Source: Sphingomonas sp. Leaf34
Lineage (GTDB): Bacteria; Pseudomonadota; Alphaproteobacteria; Sphingomonadales; Sphingomonadaceae
DNA: 64,000 nucleotides
Reading direction: 5' to 3'
NCBI RefSeq assembly: GCF_001421805.1
Contig: NZ_LMLC01000001.1
Coordinates: 620,001 to 684,000, forward strand
Shown: piece by piece, positions 16,020-23,757 of the stretch
How the letters are laid out: each line of letters opens with the position of its first letter
Position numbering within the stretch: position 1 is the first letter of the stretch
The notes under the pieces: model-generated
The model's input: the letters and a program-made list of their open reading frames with translations, nothing else
Database searches by the model: none
Told to the model about the DNA's origin: nothing
Program-made: the position numbers and the translations under genes

Positions 16020-17358
16020 TCGCCACCGTCATGCCCTCCACGCGCAAGGTCGGTACGTTGACGCCGTAGCGGAATTCGAGGTCGTTCGCGGGCGTCATCG
16101 CGAGGAACATATCCTTCACGTTGCCGGCGATCGTGAACTCCGCGACGGGCGTGGTGATCTGGCCGTTCTCGATCCGGAAACCAGCCGCGCCGCGGCTATA
16201 GTCGCCGGTCACGCCATTCGCGCCGCCGCCCATCAGTTCGGTGACGTAGACGCCCGATTCGATGTCGGCGATCAGCGTTTCGAGCGGAACGTGGCCCGGC
16301 TCCATGAACACGTTGCTGGTCGACACGCCGGGGCCGCCGCCGATGCCGCGCGCGGCGTGGCCGGTCGGTTCGAGGCCGAGCTGGCGCGCCGAGGCCGAAT
16401 CGAGCAGCCAGCGTTCGAGCATGCCGTTCTCGATGATCTCGCTCGGCGAGACGGGCAGGCCCTCGCCATCAAACGGACGCGAGCGCAGGCCGTGCGGGCG
16501 GTGCGGATCGTCGCGGATCGTTATGCCGTACGCGAACACCTGGCTGCCGAGCGAATCGAGCAGGAAGCTGGTCTTGCGCGTGATCGCCTGGCCCGAGATC
16601 GCGCCGAGCATGTGACCGACCAGCGACCCACCGACACGGCGGTCGTAGACGATCGTGGTCGGACCGCTGACGAGGCGACCGGGGTTGAGGCGGGCGACGG
16701 CCTGTTCGCCCGCACGGCGGCCGATCGCTTCGGGGTCTTCGAGATGCGCGCGGAGCCGAGCGCTGCTGTGCGCGTAATCGCGTTGCATGCTGCTGCCTTC
16801 GCCGGCGAGCACGCTGGCCGACACGCCGTAGCCGGTCGCGGCATAGGCGCCGGCGAACCCGTGGCTGGTGGCGAGCGCCCAGACGCTGCGCGACGCGCTC
16901 GCGCCGCCGCCTTCGCTGTTCGAGACGCCGGGGACGGCGCGGGCGGCGTCTTCGGCTTCGAGCGCCGCATCGCGGAGCTGCTCTGGGTTGACGTCGCCGC
17001 CGTCGTCGAGGCCGAGCATGGGGGTGATGCCGTGGAGCAGGCGGTCGGCGGGGGCGAGGCCGGCCCAGGGATCCTCGGGTGCCTCGCGCGCCATCGCGAC
17101 TGCGCGTTCGACGAGCGCGTCCATCGCCGCGGTCGACAGGTCGGAGGTGGAGACGCTGGCGGAGCGCTGGCCGACGAACACGCGCAGGCCGAGATCCTCG
17201 CTTTCGGAGCGGCCGATATCCTCGAGCTTGCCGAGGCGGATCGACACGTCGAGCGCGGCATCGGCGGCGAAGACCGCATCGGCGGCGTCGGCGCCCGCCG
17301 CCTTGGCGCGCTGGACGATGTCGTGGGCGCGGTCGCGGGCTTGGTCTGGAGTCAGCAT
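16012..17358 (-). CDS. pmbA: TldE/PmbA metallopeptidase subunit
   Basis: This TldE/PmbA-type protein has 448 residues. With TldD it forms the TldD/E peptidase involved in maturation of small peptides and in CcdA turnover in other bacteria. PmbA is the partner that lacks the active-site HExxxH motif, and none is seen here. Typical features are RSESEDLGLRVFVGQRSASVS (about 48-70) and VSGPTTIVYDRRVGGSLVGHMLGA. The glycine-rich GHAARGIGGGPGVSTSNVFMEPG region and the C-terminal VTGDYSRGAAGFRIENGQ are also present. No tldD gene is in the window. It lies 9 bases downstream of ubiA and overlaps the phosphatase gene. Confidence 0.92.
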   Translation of the reverse strand: MLTPDQARDRAHDIVQRAKAAGADAADAVFAADAALDVSIRLGKLEDIGRSESEDLGLRVFVGQRSASVSTSDLSTAAMDALVERAVAMAREAPEDPWAGLAPADRLLHGITPMLGLDDGGDVNPEQLRDAALEAEDAARAVPGVSNSEGGGASASRSVWALATSHGFAGAYAATGYGVSASVLAGEGSSMQRDYAHSSARLRAHLEDPEAIGRRAGEQAVARLNPGRLVSGPTTIVYDRRVGGSLVGHMLGAISGQAITRKTSFLLDSLGSQVFAYGITIRDDPHRPHGLRSRPFDGEGLPVSPSEIIENGMLERWLLDSASARQLGLEPTGHAARGIGGGPGVSTSNVFMEPGHVPLETLIADIESGVYVTELMGGGANGVTGDYSRGAAGFRIENGQITTPVAEFTIAGNVKDMFLAMTPANDLEFRYGVNVPTLRVEGMTVASG

Positions 17359-17367
17359 ATCAGCGAC

Positions 17368-18309
17368 TTAAGGATGCAGCGTCGTGCCGACAACCACGCA
17401 GGCGAGGAACATGAGCAGTCCGGCGAACCGGTTCGCGCGGAAACGCGCGAGTGCGGCTGTGCCTGCCCCCTCCTGCGTATCGGGTTTGAGCGTGACGACC
17501 TGCCAGCCGAGGTGGAGCGCGACGGGGACGAGCGCGGCGATCGCGAGCGGATCGGGACGGACGGCCCAGAACGCTGCGGCCCAGAACGCGACGGCGGCGA
17601 TGTAGAAGATCCCGACGCCGGCCTTCACATGGGTCCCCATGCGGAGCGCCGACGAGCGGATGCCGATCATCGCATCGTCCTCGCGGTCCTGCAGCGCGTA
17701 GATCGTGTCGTAGCCGATCACCCAGGCGATCGCGCCCGCGTAGAGCAGCCACATCGGCGTATCGAGCGACCCTGCGATGTCGCTCCAGCCGACCAGCAAC
17801 GCCCAGGAGAAGACGATCCCGAGCCAGGCCTGCGGCCACCAGGTGATGCGCTTCATGAACGGATAGGCGGCGACGGGGGCGAGGCTGGCGAGCGCGACGA
17901 TCGCGGCGAAGAAGGTGAGTTGCCGCAGGACGGCGAACCCGACCAAGCATAGCACGACGAGCCAGACCCAGGCGAGCTTGATCGACACGAGACCGCTCGG
18001 GATCGGGCGGGCCCGCGTGCGCGCGACCTGCGCGTCGAGGTCGCGGTCGACGATGTCGTTGAACACACAGCCTGCGCCGCGCATCGCGATGCTGCCGAGG
18101 AGGAGCCAGAGGATGAGGTCCCAGCGCTGCACCGCGCCGCCGGCGAGCGCGACGCCCCAGGCGCCGGGCCAGAACAGCAGCCACCAGCCGATCGGCCGAT
18201 CGAAGCGCGCGAGCAACGCGAGGCCGCGGAGCGTTGGCGGGAGGCGTCCGACCAGCCCTCGGTGTTCGCTGTCGGGGACGATTTCCATGGGCGCGGGCTG
18301 GGTCTGCAT
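17368..18309 (-). CDS. ubiA: 4-hydroxybenzoate polyprenyltransferase
   Basis: This integral membrane prenyltransferase attaches the polyprenyl chain to 4-hydroxybenzoate in ubiquinone biosynthesis. The 313-residue protein has about eight to nine hydrophobic segments. It carries both Asp-rich Mg/prenyl-diphosphate motifs: NDIVDRDLD at residues 84-92 and DTIYALQDREDD at 200-211. RPIPSG after the first motif is also typical. The start at 18309 is the first ATG after repeat-free sequence; an ATG seven codons in (18288) is also possible, and neither has a strong ribosome site. It heads the operon ubiA-pmbA-phosphatase. Confidence 0.95.
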   Translation of the reverse strand: MQTQPAPMEIVPDSEHRGLVGRLPPTLRGLALLARFDRPIGWWLLFWPGAWGVALAGGAVQRWDLILWLLLGSIAMRGAGCVFNDIVDRDLDAQVARTRARPIPSGLVSIKLAWVWLVVLCLVGFAVLRQLTFFAAIVALASLAPVAAYPFMKRITWWPQAWLGIVFSWALLVGWSDIAGSLDTPMWLLYAGAIAWVIGYDTIYALQDREDDAMIGIRSSALRMGTHVKAGVGIFYIAAVAFWAAAFWAVRPDPLAIAALVPVALHLGWQVVTLKPDTQEGAGTAALARFRANRFAGLLMFLACVVVGTTLHP

Positions 18310-18391
18310 GGCGGAGGCGTAGGAAGAGGGCGTTTGGCGCGCAAGCCTTTGCCGGGTACCGGTGGCGCGTGACGTGTTTCGAGCCCCTTGC

Positions 18392-18553
18392 ATGATCGGC
18401 CTGTCGGTCGCGGTCGGCCGCTTCGTCGAGGCGTTGTTCTGGGGGATCTTCCGCGTCGCCGGCGCGGTTGCGGGGGTGCTGATCCTTGGCGTCGTCGTGG
18501 CGGTAGTGGCTTGGGTGGTCGCGCGGAAGATGTGGGCGCGTCGGAAGCGCTGA
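18392..18553 (+). CDS. Small single-span membrane protein
   Basis: This 53-codon gene is too small to classify. It encodes a hydrophobic segment (GAVAGVLILGVVVAVVAWVVA, about residues 22-42) and ends in a positively charged KMWARRKR tail, as expected for a small inner-membrane protein with the C-terminus inside. Codons show the strong third-position GC bias of real genes here. No clear ribosome site precedes the ATG at 18392, and a GTG at 18362 would add ten residues. A bulged hairpin (GGATA-A-GGCC / GGCC-TATCC, 18568-18593) follows the stop. It is divergent from ubiA. Confidence 0.5.
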   Translation: MIGLSVAVGRFVEALFWGIFRVAGAVAGVLILGVVVAVVAWVVARKMWARRKR

Positions 18554-18663
18554 GTTGCCGCTCTTGGTGGATAAGGCCGCTGAGGGCCTATCCCTGATGG
18601 CCGATCATTACGTGCCGTCCGCCAATTGGCTGATCTAGAGTAGGATCCGCTTACAACTAGACC

Positions 18664-18742
18664 GTCATCCTGACGAAAGTCAGGACCCAGAGTAACGGAC
18701 GGCGCGCTCATGGCTCTGGATCCTGACTTTCGTCAGGATGAC
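18664..18742. repeat. Intergenic palindrome, family A
   Basis: This 79-bp copy runs from GTCATCCTGACGAAAGTCAG to CCTGACTTTCGTCAGGATGAC, the closest match to the copies at 2101 and 9978. It lies in the 517-base gap between the small membrane protein and rsmE. The rest of that gap is a family D element plus unassigned sequence. Confidence 0.92.
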
Positions 18743-18867
18743 GGAGTTTGGGGGTGAACCGCGCTTGCCGGGAACCATGGGATCGCGCGGCGGACGGTGG
18801 CGACCGGCCCTGGCCGCCTCGTCCATCTGCCCTGCCCACTCCTCGCGCCCGACAATCGCCGCTCTTG

Positions 18868-18990
18868 ATCCTCCCCCGCCAGGGGGAGGTGGCGCCGGAG
18901 GCGACGGAGGGGCCGGATACGGAACAGCGGTTCTCCCCTTCCTCCCCCTCCGTCTGGCAAGGGCCAGCCACCTCCCCCTGGCGGGGGAGA
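18868..18990. repeat. Intergenic palindrome, family D
   Basis: This copy of about 123 bp runs from GATCCTCCCCCGCCAGGGGG to CCCCCTGGCGGGGGAGA. Its core contains the CTGGCAAGGGCCAG segment also found in the copy at 54498. It ends 80 bases before rsmE. Confidence 0.9.
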
Positions 18991-19070
18991 ATTGGGGCCG
19001 CGCTTTTGCACCGCGAGCGTACCCACTGCCGCCCCTCCCCGTGCCGTTGAAGATTTGCTAGGGCACTGCC

Positions 19071-19817
19071 ATGCCCGCAACTCCAGCCTGGCCGCCGCAG
19101 TCCACGCCGCGCCTCTTCGTCGATACGCCGCTCGCGATCGGTCCGCTTCACGTCGATGGGCCGGCGGCGCATTATCTCGTCGGGGTGATGCGGATGAAGA
19201 TCGGCGATCCGGTGAAGCTGTTCGACGACCGGACCGGCGAGTGGGTCGGAGTCGCGTCGAGCGTCGGCAAGCGCGATCTGGTGCTCGACGTCACCGCGCT
19301 GCTGCGCCCGCGTGAAGACGTGCCCGACCTGTGGCTGTGCGCCGCGCCGCTGAAGAAGGGCCGCGTCGACTGGATGGCGGAGAAGGCGTGCGAGCTCGGC
19401 GTCGCACGGCTGCAACCCGTCGTCACGCGGCGGACGATCGTCGACAAGCCCAATACCGAGCGGCTGCGGACGCAGATGATCGAGGCGGCCGAGCAATGCG
19501 GGCGCACCGCGCTGCCCGAGGTGACCGAGCCGGTGAAGCTTGCGGCGCTGCTGCGCGACTGGCCCGAGAACCGCGCGCTGTTCTTCGCCGACGAGACCGG
19601 CGGCGTGCCCGCGCTGGAGGCGATGCGCGCGCGGCCGGGGCCGGCGGCGATCCTGATCGGGCCGGAGGGCGGCTTCGATACCGACGAACGCGAGGCGATC
19701 CGCGCGCACCCGCAGGCCGTCGGGGTCGGGCTTGGGCCACGTATCCTGCGGGCGGAAACCGCAGCGGGTGCGGCCGTCGCGCTGTGGATGGCGGCGGCGG
19801 GCGACTGGCGCCGATAA
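19071..19817 (+). CDS. rsmE: 16S rRNA (uracil(1498)-N(3))-methyltransferase
   Basis: RsmE methylates U1498 of 16S rRNA using S-adenosylmethionine. The 248-residue protein has the N-terminal PUA-like part (RLFVDTPLAIGP, HYLVGVMRMKIGDPVKLFDD) and a C-terminal SPOUT domain. The trefoil-knot signatures are ILIGPEGGFDTDE (about 195-208) and LGPRILRAETAAGAAVA (about 220-236). A segment in between (APLKKGRVDWMAEKACELGV) is typical of RsmE. The length is normal. The glutamate-cysteine ligase gene follows 78 bases downstream in the same direction, as in many alphaproteobacteria, and may be cotranscribed. Confidence 0.95.
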   Translation: MPATPAWPPQSTPRLFVDTPLAIGPLHVDGPAAHYLVGVMRMKIGDPVKLFDDRTGEWVGVASSVGKRDLVLDVTALLRPREDVPDLWLCAAPLKKGRVDWMAEKACELGVARLQPVVTRRTIVDKPNTERLRTQMIEAAEQCGRTALPEVTEPVKLAALLRDWPENRALFFADETGGVPALEAMRARPGPAAILIGPEGGFDTDEREAIRAHPQAVGVGLGPRILRAETAAGAAVALWMAAAGDWRR

Positions 19818-19895
19818 CAGAACCGGGGCGCAATACCTACCGATTGGTCCGAATCCCCCCTAGCGGGCTCGTTCATCGCCGCGTAAGGCGCGACA

Positions 19896-21284
19896 ATGAC
19901 GACGATACCCGCTCCGAAAAAGACCAGCCCGACGATCGAGTCGCGCGACCAGTTGATCGCCAGCTTCGCCAGCGGCGAAAAGCCCAAGGACGCATGGCGG
20001 ATCGGCACCGAGCACGAAAAGTTCGTCTATGCGAATAGCGACCATCACGCGCCGTCCTATGACGAGGCGGGCGGCATCCGCGCGCTGCTCGGCGAGCTGG
20101 AGCAATATGGCTGGACGCCGGTCCTGGAGGGCGGCCCCGATGGTACGCAGAACGCCATCGCGATGTCGGGCGCGGACGGCAGCATCAGCCTGGAGCCCGC
20201 GGGTCAGTTCGAGCTGTCGGGCGCGCCGCTCGACAATCTGCACGAGACCTGCGCCGAGACCGGGCGTCACCTCGAGCAGGTGAAGGCCGCGGGCGAGAAG
20301 CTCGGCATCGGGTTCCTGGGGCTCGGCATGTGGCCGGACAAGACGCGCGCCGAACTGCCGACGATGCCCAAGGGGCGCTATGCGATCATGCTGCGGCACA
20401 TGCCGCGCGTCGGCAGCATGGGGCTCGACATGATGCTGCGGACCTGCACGATCCAGGTGAACCTGGATTATGCGTCCGAGGCGGACATGGTGAAGAAGTT
20501 CCGCGTCGGGTTGGCGCTCCAGCCGCTCGCGACCGCGCTGTTCGCGAATTCGCCGTTCACCGAGGGCAAGCCCAACGGCATGCTGTCGTATCGCAGCCAT
20601 ATCTGGTCGGACACCGATCCGCATCGCACCGGCATGCTGCCGTTCGTATTCGAGGATGGCTTCGGCTATGAGCGCTATGCCGAGTACGCGCTCGATGTGC
20701 CGATGTATTTCGTCTACCGAGAGGGCAGGTATATCGACGCCGCCGGGCTGTCGTTCCGCGATTTCCTCAAGGGCGAATTGTCGGTGCTGCCGGGCGAGAA
20801 GCCGACGCTCGACGACTGGACCGATCACCTGTCGACCGCGTTCCCCGAGGTGCGGTTGAAGACCTTCCTCGAGATGCGTGGCGCGGATGGGGGCCCTTGG
20901 AACCGGATCTGCGCGCTGCCGGCCTTGTGGGTCGGGTTGCTGTACGACCAGGGTGCGCTCGATGCCGCATGGGATCTGGTCAAGGACTGGACGCTCGACG
21001 AGCGCCAGAGCCTGCGTGACGGCGTGCCGAAGCTCGGCCTGAACGCGCCGATCGCGGGCGGCGGCACGCTGCGCGACATCGCGGGTCAGGTGCTCGACAT
21101 CGCCGGCGCAGGGCTGTCGGCGCGCGCACGGTTCAACCGGGCGGGCGACAACGAGACCGGCTTCCTCGATCCGCTGCGCGAGATCGTGCGGAGCGGCAAG
21201 GTGCCGGCAGAAGTGCTGCTCGACCGCTATCACGGCGCCTGGAACGGCGACGTCTCGAAGGTGTACGACGAAGCCAGCTTCTGA
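19896..21284 (+). CDS. gshA: Glutamate-cysteine ligase (alphaproteobacterial/plant type)
   Basis: This enzyme catalyses the ATP-dependent first step of glutathione synthesis, joining glutamate and cysteine. The 462-residue protein matches the plant/alphaproteobacterial GshA type and not the enterobacterial one. Landmarks are WRIGTEHEKFVY (about 35-46), SISLEPAGQFELSGAP (about 93-108), the central MLRHMPRVGSMGLDMMLRTC region and the LSYRSHIWSDTDPHRTG block. No gshB lies in the window. It follows rsmE in the same orientation. Confidence 0.95.
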   Translation: MTTIPAPKKTSPTIESRDQLIASFASGEKPKDAWRIGTEHEKFVYANSDHHAPSYDEAGGIRALLGELEQYGWTPVLEGGPDGTQNAIAMSGADGSISLEPAGQFELSGAPLDNLHETCAETGRHLEQVKAAGEKLGIGFLGLGMWPDKTRAELPTMPKGRYAIMLRHMPRVGSMGLDMMLRTCTIQVNLDYASEADMVKKFRVGLALQPLATALFANSPFTEGKPNGMLSYRSHIWSDTDPHRTGMLPFVFEDGFGYERYAEYALDVPMYFVYREGRYIDAAGLSFRDFLKGELSVLPGEKPTLDDWTDHLSTAFPEVRLKTFLEMRGADGGPWNRICALPALWVGLLYDQGALDAAWDLVKDWTLDERQSLRDGVPKLGLNAPIAGGGTLRDIAGQVLDIAGAGLSARARFNRAGDNETGFLDPLREIVRSGKVPAEVLLDRYHGAWNGDVSKVYDEASF

Positions 21285-21300
21285 CGACGCCGATCCCGCC

Positions 21301-22575
21301 TCAGCCGCGCAGCTTGGCGAACAGCCGCGGGACGAGGCCGTTGCGCGCCATCCAGTCGTCATAGGCGCGATAGGCGGGATCGAGCTTCAGATGGCGCTCC
21401 TCGGTCTTGGCGCGCCAGTAATAGACGCCGCTCACCGCCGCCATCAACAGCGTGGCGCGAGTCGCGTCGACCATGCTGCCGAGCGTGAGCACGGGGATCG
21501 TCGACAGCCACCAGAACAGGTTCTTCGACAGATAGGCCGGATGGCGCGACACCGCATAGGGGCCGTGCGTGAGGATGCCGCGGTTGGTGAGGTTCGAGAA
21601 CCGGAAGCCGAATGCCATCGTCGCCCAGGCGTAGATCGCGGTCAGCCCGACCAGGATCGCGCCGATCAGCGCGAGCAGGATCGGATGGCCCTGAAACCAA
21701 TAGGCCCAGTCCGACGTGCCGGGATGATAATCGAGCGGACCGCCGGGGGTCATCAGGATGAACGGCGGATAGCACATCAGCGCGGGCAGCCACGCCGCCG
21801 CGAACGGGTTGGCGCTGCGGATGTGCGAATCGAGCGGGCGGAACGTCAGCAGATACCCCACCGTCGCGAACGCCACGTCGATCAGGAACATCAACGTCAC
21901 CAGCCAGCTCGACAGCGCGACCGGATCGTGGAGCACGGTCGCGACATCGCCGCGGACGAAATCGCCGAACCCCGGCGGCACGATCGCCAGCATGAACGCG
22001 AGGAAGAACGTCTTCACCCCCCAGGCGCGCAGGTGTCCGTAAATCGCCTCGGGCTCCACCCCAGCCTGCCCGGTCATCCAGGCACCGAGATGCCAGGCGC
22101 CGTCGCGCGGATCGACCAGATAGCGGTCGATCCAGAGGACATAGGGGATCGACACGACGAACAGGATCGGCGCCGCGTTGGTAAAGCACCACATCGCAAA
22201 CGCGAAATTGCCCTGCCAATAGAACCGCCCGGCGCCATAGATCACCGCAATCGCCGCCCATGTCGCCCATAAACCGGCCAGCTTGGTCAGGCTCGGGTCG
22301 AGCGTCTCGCGCCATGGCTTGCGCGCCGACCAGTCGATGCCGGTGGTCGAGCTCAGATGGACCTTGTCGACGAGCAGCGACCAGAGAATCATCGGCAGGC
22401 CGCACGCGGCGACGTTGGTCAGCGCCGAATAGGGCCCGTCCATCCCGTAATGCCGTGCCAGCCCGATCCAGACCAGCACGCCGACCAGCCCCGCCAGCCC
22501 CGCCCCATGGCTGACCGCGGATTTCGGTCGGGGATCGGGCGTGGCGGAAACGGCAATCGCTGGGTCATGATCCAT
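21301..22575 (-). CDS. Polytopic membrane protein with isoprenylcysteine-methyltransferase-like C-terminus
   Basis: This 424-residue protein has roughly nine to ten hydrophobic segments. Its C-terminal part resembles the PEMT/ICMT membrane methyltransferase fold: FSNLTNRGILTHGPYAVSRHP (about 330-350), a hydrophobic stretch, then YYWRAKTEERHLKLDPAYRAY (about 390-410). The Gly-Pro-Tyr-x-x-x-RHP and EE-containing blocks are the usual SAM-binding features of that fold. The N-terminal half is not recognised. A methyl acceptor cannot be proposed. It is convergent with gshA and divergent from tRNA-Gly. Confidence 0.75.
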   Translation of the reverse strand: MDHDPAIAVSATPDPRPKSAVSHGAGLAGLVGVLVWIGLARHYGMDGPYSALTNVAACGLPMILWSLLVDKVHLSSTTGIDWSARKPWRETLDPSLTKLAGLWATWAAIAVIYGAGRFYWQGNFAFAMWCFTNAAPILFVVSIPYVLWIDRYLVDPRDGAWHLGAWMTGQAGVEPEAIYGHLRAWGVKTFFLAFMLAIVPPGFGDFVRGDVATVLHDPVALSSWLVTLMFLIDVAFATVGYLLTFRPLDSHIRSANPFAAAWLPALMCYPPFILMTPGGPLDYHPGTSDWAYWFQGHPILLALIGAILVGLTAIYAWATMAFGFRFSNLTNRGILTHGPYAVSRHPAYLSKNLFWWLSTIPVLTLGSMVDATRATLLMAAVSGVYYWRAKTEERHLKLDPAYRAYDDWMARNGLVPRLFAKLRG

Positions 22576-22693
22576 GCCCGAGGCCTAGCGTAAAATGGTA
22601 ATGAAGCCATGAAGCATGTTCGGATGCGGTCACACGGGCGCTTGCGCCGAGCGCGCGGCGACGCTAGTTCCTTCGCTCGCTCCGGCACATCGG

Positions 22694-22767
22694 GCGGGTA
22701 TAGTACAATGGTAGTACAGCAGCCTTCCAAGCTGAATACACGGGTTCGATTCCCGTTACCCGCTCCA
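22694..22767 (+). tRNA. tRNA-Gly (anticodon TCC)
   Basis: This 74-base cloverleaf has acceptor arms GCGGGTA / TACCCGC, discriminator T and an encoded CCA. The D arm is ATAGTACAATGGTAGTAC and the T arm CGGGTTCGATTCCCG. The anticodon loop CTTCCAA carries TCC at 22726-22728. The first pair of the anticodon stem is a G.A mismatch. TCC reads GGA and GGG glycine codons. Confidence 0.97.
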
Positions 22768-22793
22768 TTTATATCCAGAGCCAAAGCTCGCGA

Positions 22794-23234
22794 TTATGGC
22801 GTTACGAGCCGCCCCAACAGCATTGCCATCCGCCGCCGCCCTTGCGTGGTCAGCCGGACGTGCGACCGTCGGCCATCGCGCTCGTCGCGCGTGCGGTCGA
22901 CCAGGCCGGCGTCCTGCAGCATCGACAGATAGCGGAGCGCGGTGGCCGATGGCGACCGTGCACCGATGCAAACCGCGGAAACGCTGAGCTGACGTTCCTC
23001 GTGCTCCGAGATGAACAGATCGAGCAGGATATCCCAGGCTGGCTCGGAAAACAGCGCATCGCCCAGAATGTCGGCGCGCATCTGGCGCACCTCGTAAAGG
23101 CGCTTTGCTATCTGCGCGAGCTGGGCCTGGGGTAAGACCGGGGCGAACGCACAGTCCTTGGTCTTGCGCGCGGGTGCGGCGATCAGGGTGGCGAGCGGCG
23201 TCAGCAGCGGCGCCAGGGCAAGGACGTAGGTCAT
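22794..23234 (-). CDS. MarR-like winged-helix protein with N-terminal hydrophobic anchor
   Basis: This 146-residue protein has a winged-helix domain of MarR type at about residues 60-140. It contains AWDILLDLFISEHEERQLSV, SATALRYLSMLQDAGLVDRT, and the wing DERDGRRSHVRLTTQGRRRM. It begins unusually with a 20-residue hydrophobic segment (YVLALAPLLTPLATLIAA) that would anchor it in the membrane or serve as a signal. The ATG at 23234 is preferred over an upstream GTG because an AAAGG ribosome site is properly spaced. It is the third gene of an operon with a small membrane protein and a membrane-tethered LuxR-type protein, and it ends 27 bases from the tRNA-Gly 3' end. Confidence 0.75.
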   Translation of the reverse strand: MTYVLALAPLLTPLATLIAAPARKTKDCAFAPVLPQAQLAQIAKRLYEVRQMRADILGDALFSEPAWDILLDLFISEHEERQLSVSAVCIGARSPSATALRYLSMLQDAGLVDRTRDERDGRRSHVRLTTQGRRRMAMLLGRLVTP

Positions 23235-23255
23235 GAGCACCTTTCAGAATGAAGG

Positions 23256-23714
23256 TTATCCGAACGTGGGATCCTGCCGGCTCCAGTCGAGATCCCAGCC
23301 ACGCGTCCGGATCCGTTGCGAGTGCCGCATCGTACCGATCACCAGCACCAGGACGATGGGATAGCTCCAGGCCGCGGCGAGCACCGCGTAGACAAGCCGG
23401 ATCACCTCGGGGCTGATCGCCTTGGCAAGATGTGCTCCGGACCCCAGCGCATGCAGCGCGGTGATCCAGGCTGGCCAGAACCGATCGGCACGCAGCGTGA
23501 TACCGATCATCGCCAGGAGCAGCAGCACATCGACGACCATCACGCCGACTTCCACCCCCGAGAACAGCGAAGGAAAGTCGCGCTGGAGCAACCCGGTCGA
23601 CACGGCTGCGATCAGCAGCGCCAGTCCGGTCAATCGCTCCGGCGCACCGCCGCGCCAGAGCGCATATCCCGACGCTCCGATCTGGATCGCATAAAACACC
23701 CAAACTCGATCCAA
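23256..23714 (-). CDS. Small polytopic membrane protein of the LuxR/MarR operon
   Basis: I do not recognise this 152-residue protein. It has about four hydrophobic segments (YAIQIGASGYALW, LTGLALLIAAVSTGLL, VEVGVMVVDVLLLLAMIGI and LVYAVLAAAWSYPIVLVLVIG). The soluble tail is short and charged (RHSQRIRTRGWDLDWSRQD). The start is taken as the TTG at 23714 because GGAG lies 7 bases upstream. A longer in-frame reading would overlap the preceding gene and is rich in Arg. Its place between two membrane-linked DNA-binding proteins suggests a signalling or inhibitory partner, but that is inferred from context alone. Confidence 0.65.
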   Translation of the reverse strand: MDRVWVFYAIQIGASGYALWRGGAPERLTGLALLIAAVSTGLLQRDFPSLFSGVEVGVMVVDVLLLLAMIGITLRADRFWPAWITALHALGSGAHLAKAISPEVIRLVYAVLAAAWSYPIVLVLVIGTMRHSQRIRTRGWDLDWSRQDPTFG

Positions 23715-23757
23715 CGCGTATCTCCGAACCTGACGAAGCCGGACCGAGATCGGTCGT

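Noticed and set aside
16291..17952. A 553-codon plus-strand frame across pmbA and the ubiA end
   Set aside because: It spans two well-supported minus-strand genes and has a shadow composition without motifs.
22694..22767. tRNA-Gly as an integration site for a genomic island
   Set aside because: No duplicate of the tRNA 3' end was seen elsewhere in the window and no integrase is present; the adjacent regulatory operon may be ancestral.
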